This document shows positions 13,603 through 13,991 of a DNA stretch of 13,991 nucleotides, one piece after another. This DNA is from Lamprocystis purpurea (GTDB lineage Bacteria > Pseudomonadota > Gammaproteobacteria > Chromatiales > Chromatiaceae), in NCBI GenBank assembly GCA_020718945.1, contig DYRB01000032.1, positions 1 through 13,991 of the forward strand, given 5' to 3'. Below the pieces are notes generated by a model. It searched no databases. It was not told the DNA's origin and worked only from the letters and a program-made list of their open reading frames with translations. Position numbers and translations under genes: made by a program. Position 1 is the stretch's first letter. Each line of letters opens with the position of its first letter.

Positions 13603-13822
13603 CCAACAGCGGCCGGTTGAGTTCGGTGCACCAGGCCGGGGTCAGCCGCAGGTGATGGGAGAACACAGGCCCCGAGGGGACCAGGCCCTGGGCATGGACG
13701 ACGGCCATGACCACGGCAATGGCCGGGCCCATGACCTGCTGTATCTCTGTCCGGGGGATGGTCATAGGGATCACGGCGGCCAGCAGGACGGTGGTGTCCA
13801 GGATCTGTGGGGTGTCGAGCAT
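13598..13822 (-). pseudogene. Truncated GyrI-like (effector-binding) domain protein
   Basis: A 74-codon frame starting at ATG 13822. Its first part (residues 1-57: LLAAVIPMTIPRTEIQQVMG, then GLVPSGPVFSHHLRL) reads like the N-terminal half of a stand-alone GyrI-like small-molecule-binding domain protein, which normally has about 150-160 residues. After HHLR the family's F/D-rich continuation is missing; the frame changes to TPAWCTELNRPLLA and stops inside a 23-bp repeat. No missing half is seen in the other frames downstream before ecotin, so this is more likely a deletion or insertion scar than a simple frameshift. The start has no strong ribosome binding site. The product, if made, would lack half of the domain and is probably non-functional. 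A very short natural protein cannot be excluded. Confidence 0.6.
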
Positions 13823-13865
13823 AGGGGTTGCTTCGGGTAGTCGGGCCTAACGGGACAGAGAGGGA

Positions 13866-13937
13866 CTACTCGCACCTCAGCTTGCCCGACTCGCCTTCCT
13901 TGATGTCGATACCGGGCGTTCTGGCCGCGCGGCAGGT
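13866..13937 (-). pseudogene. Possible 3' fragment of an unidentified gene
   Basis: Reading the - strand toward the stop codon TAG at 13868-13866, the frame gives a C-terminus CRAARTPGIDIKEGESGKLRCE that looks like real protein. The frame is open only back to a TAA at 13958-13956 inside the 23-bp repeat, so at most 29 codons exist and no start is seen. It would be a gene tail cut off by the putative insertion-sequence end. The family was not recognised; this is weak evidence from a very short stretch. Confidence 0.25.
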
Positions 13938-13960
13938 CCTAGGAGCCTGTCGGACTTAGG
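13938..13960 (+). repeat. 23-bp inverted repeat, right copy (possible IS terminal end)
   Basis: Contains GGAGCCTGTCGGACTTAG (13942-13959), which I recall as resembling termini of insertion sequences in GC-rich proteobacteria; this is memory, not a search. It is the inverted partner of 13580-13602 (19 of 23 identical). If the element extends to the right, its body lies beyond the window; the remaining 31 bases hold nothing recognisable. Confidence 0.45.
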
Positions 13961-13991
13961 GGGATCGACGCGAGGGAGTGGGAGAGCGAGG

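Noticed and set aside
13530..13631. A 34-residue N-terminal extension of ecotin
   Set aside because: The signal peptide and strong Shine-Dalgarno sequence define the start at 13529, and the extension overlaps the hairpin and the GyrI-like remnant.
1..13991. tRNA or rRNA genes and CRISPR arrays
   Set aside because: No cloverleaf-like or rRNA-like sequence and no regularly spaced direct repeats were seen on either strand.

Overview
The window is about 14 kb of very GC-rich, gene-dense bacterial DNA. The gene content (DedA–PAP2–LssY fusion, XrtA/PEP-CTERM-type amidotransferase, GlpC-like Fe-S protein with DUF3501, ecotin, MarC) points to a gammaproteobacterium. A purple sulfur bacterium or relative (Chromatiaceae/Chromatiales) is my best guess, from family resemblance and base composition only. 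No rRNA, tRNA, CRISPR array or complete mobile element is visible.

Left part (1-5946): a three-domain membrane protein (DedA + PAP2-like + LssY C-terminal) on the + strand; a small cysteine-cluster protein of the YkgJ type on the - strand; then, transcribed divergently from the latter, a 1076-residue polytopic membrane protein of unknown function with a large probably periplasmic N-terminal region. It ends tail-to-tail with the next block at a strong hairpin.

Middle part (5947-11382, all - strand): two transcription units. The first is an asparagine-synthase-like amidotransferase of the XrtA/PEP-CTERM type followed, one base after its stop codon, by a GT4 glycosyltransferase; these probably work together in making or modifying an exopolysaccharide. 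The second is a GlpC/HdrD-like Fe-S protein with DUF3501, a pair of unknown redox function. The 329-bp gap between the units carries a strong terminator, a copy of a small intergenic repeat and palindromes around the likely amidotransferase promoter.

Right part (11603-13991): a lysozyme-fold lipoprotein resembling lytic transglycosylases, a MarC-family membrane protein, and an ecotin-type serine protease inhibitor that meets MarC tail-to-tail with only two bases between. Beyond ecotin the DNA looks damaged: a GyrI-like ligand-binding gene truncated to 74 codons, a possible 3' gene fragment, and two inverted copies of a 23-bp sequence (19/23 identical) at the truncation points, which look like insertion-sequence ends.

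The most notable points are a PAP2-like domain that has lost both catalytic histidines, an ecotin that has lost both cysteines of the disulfide next to its reactive loop, the unassigned 1076-residue membrane protein, and the repeat-bounded gene remnants at the right edge.
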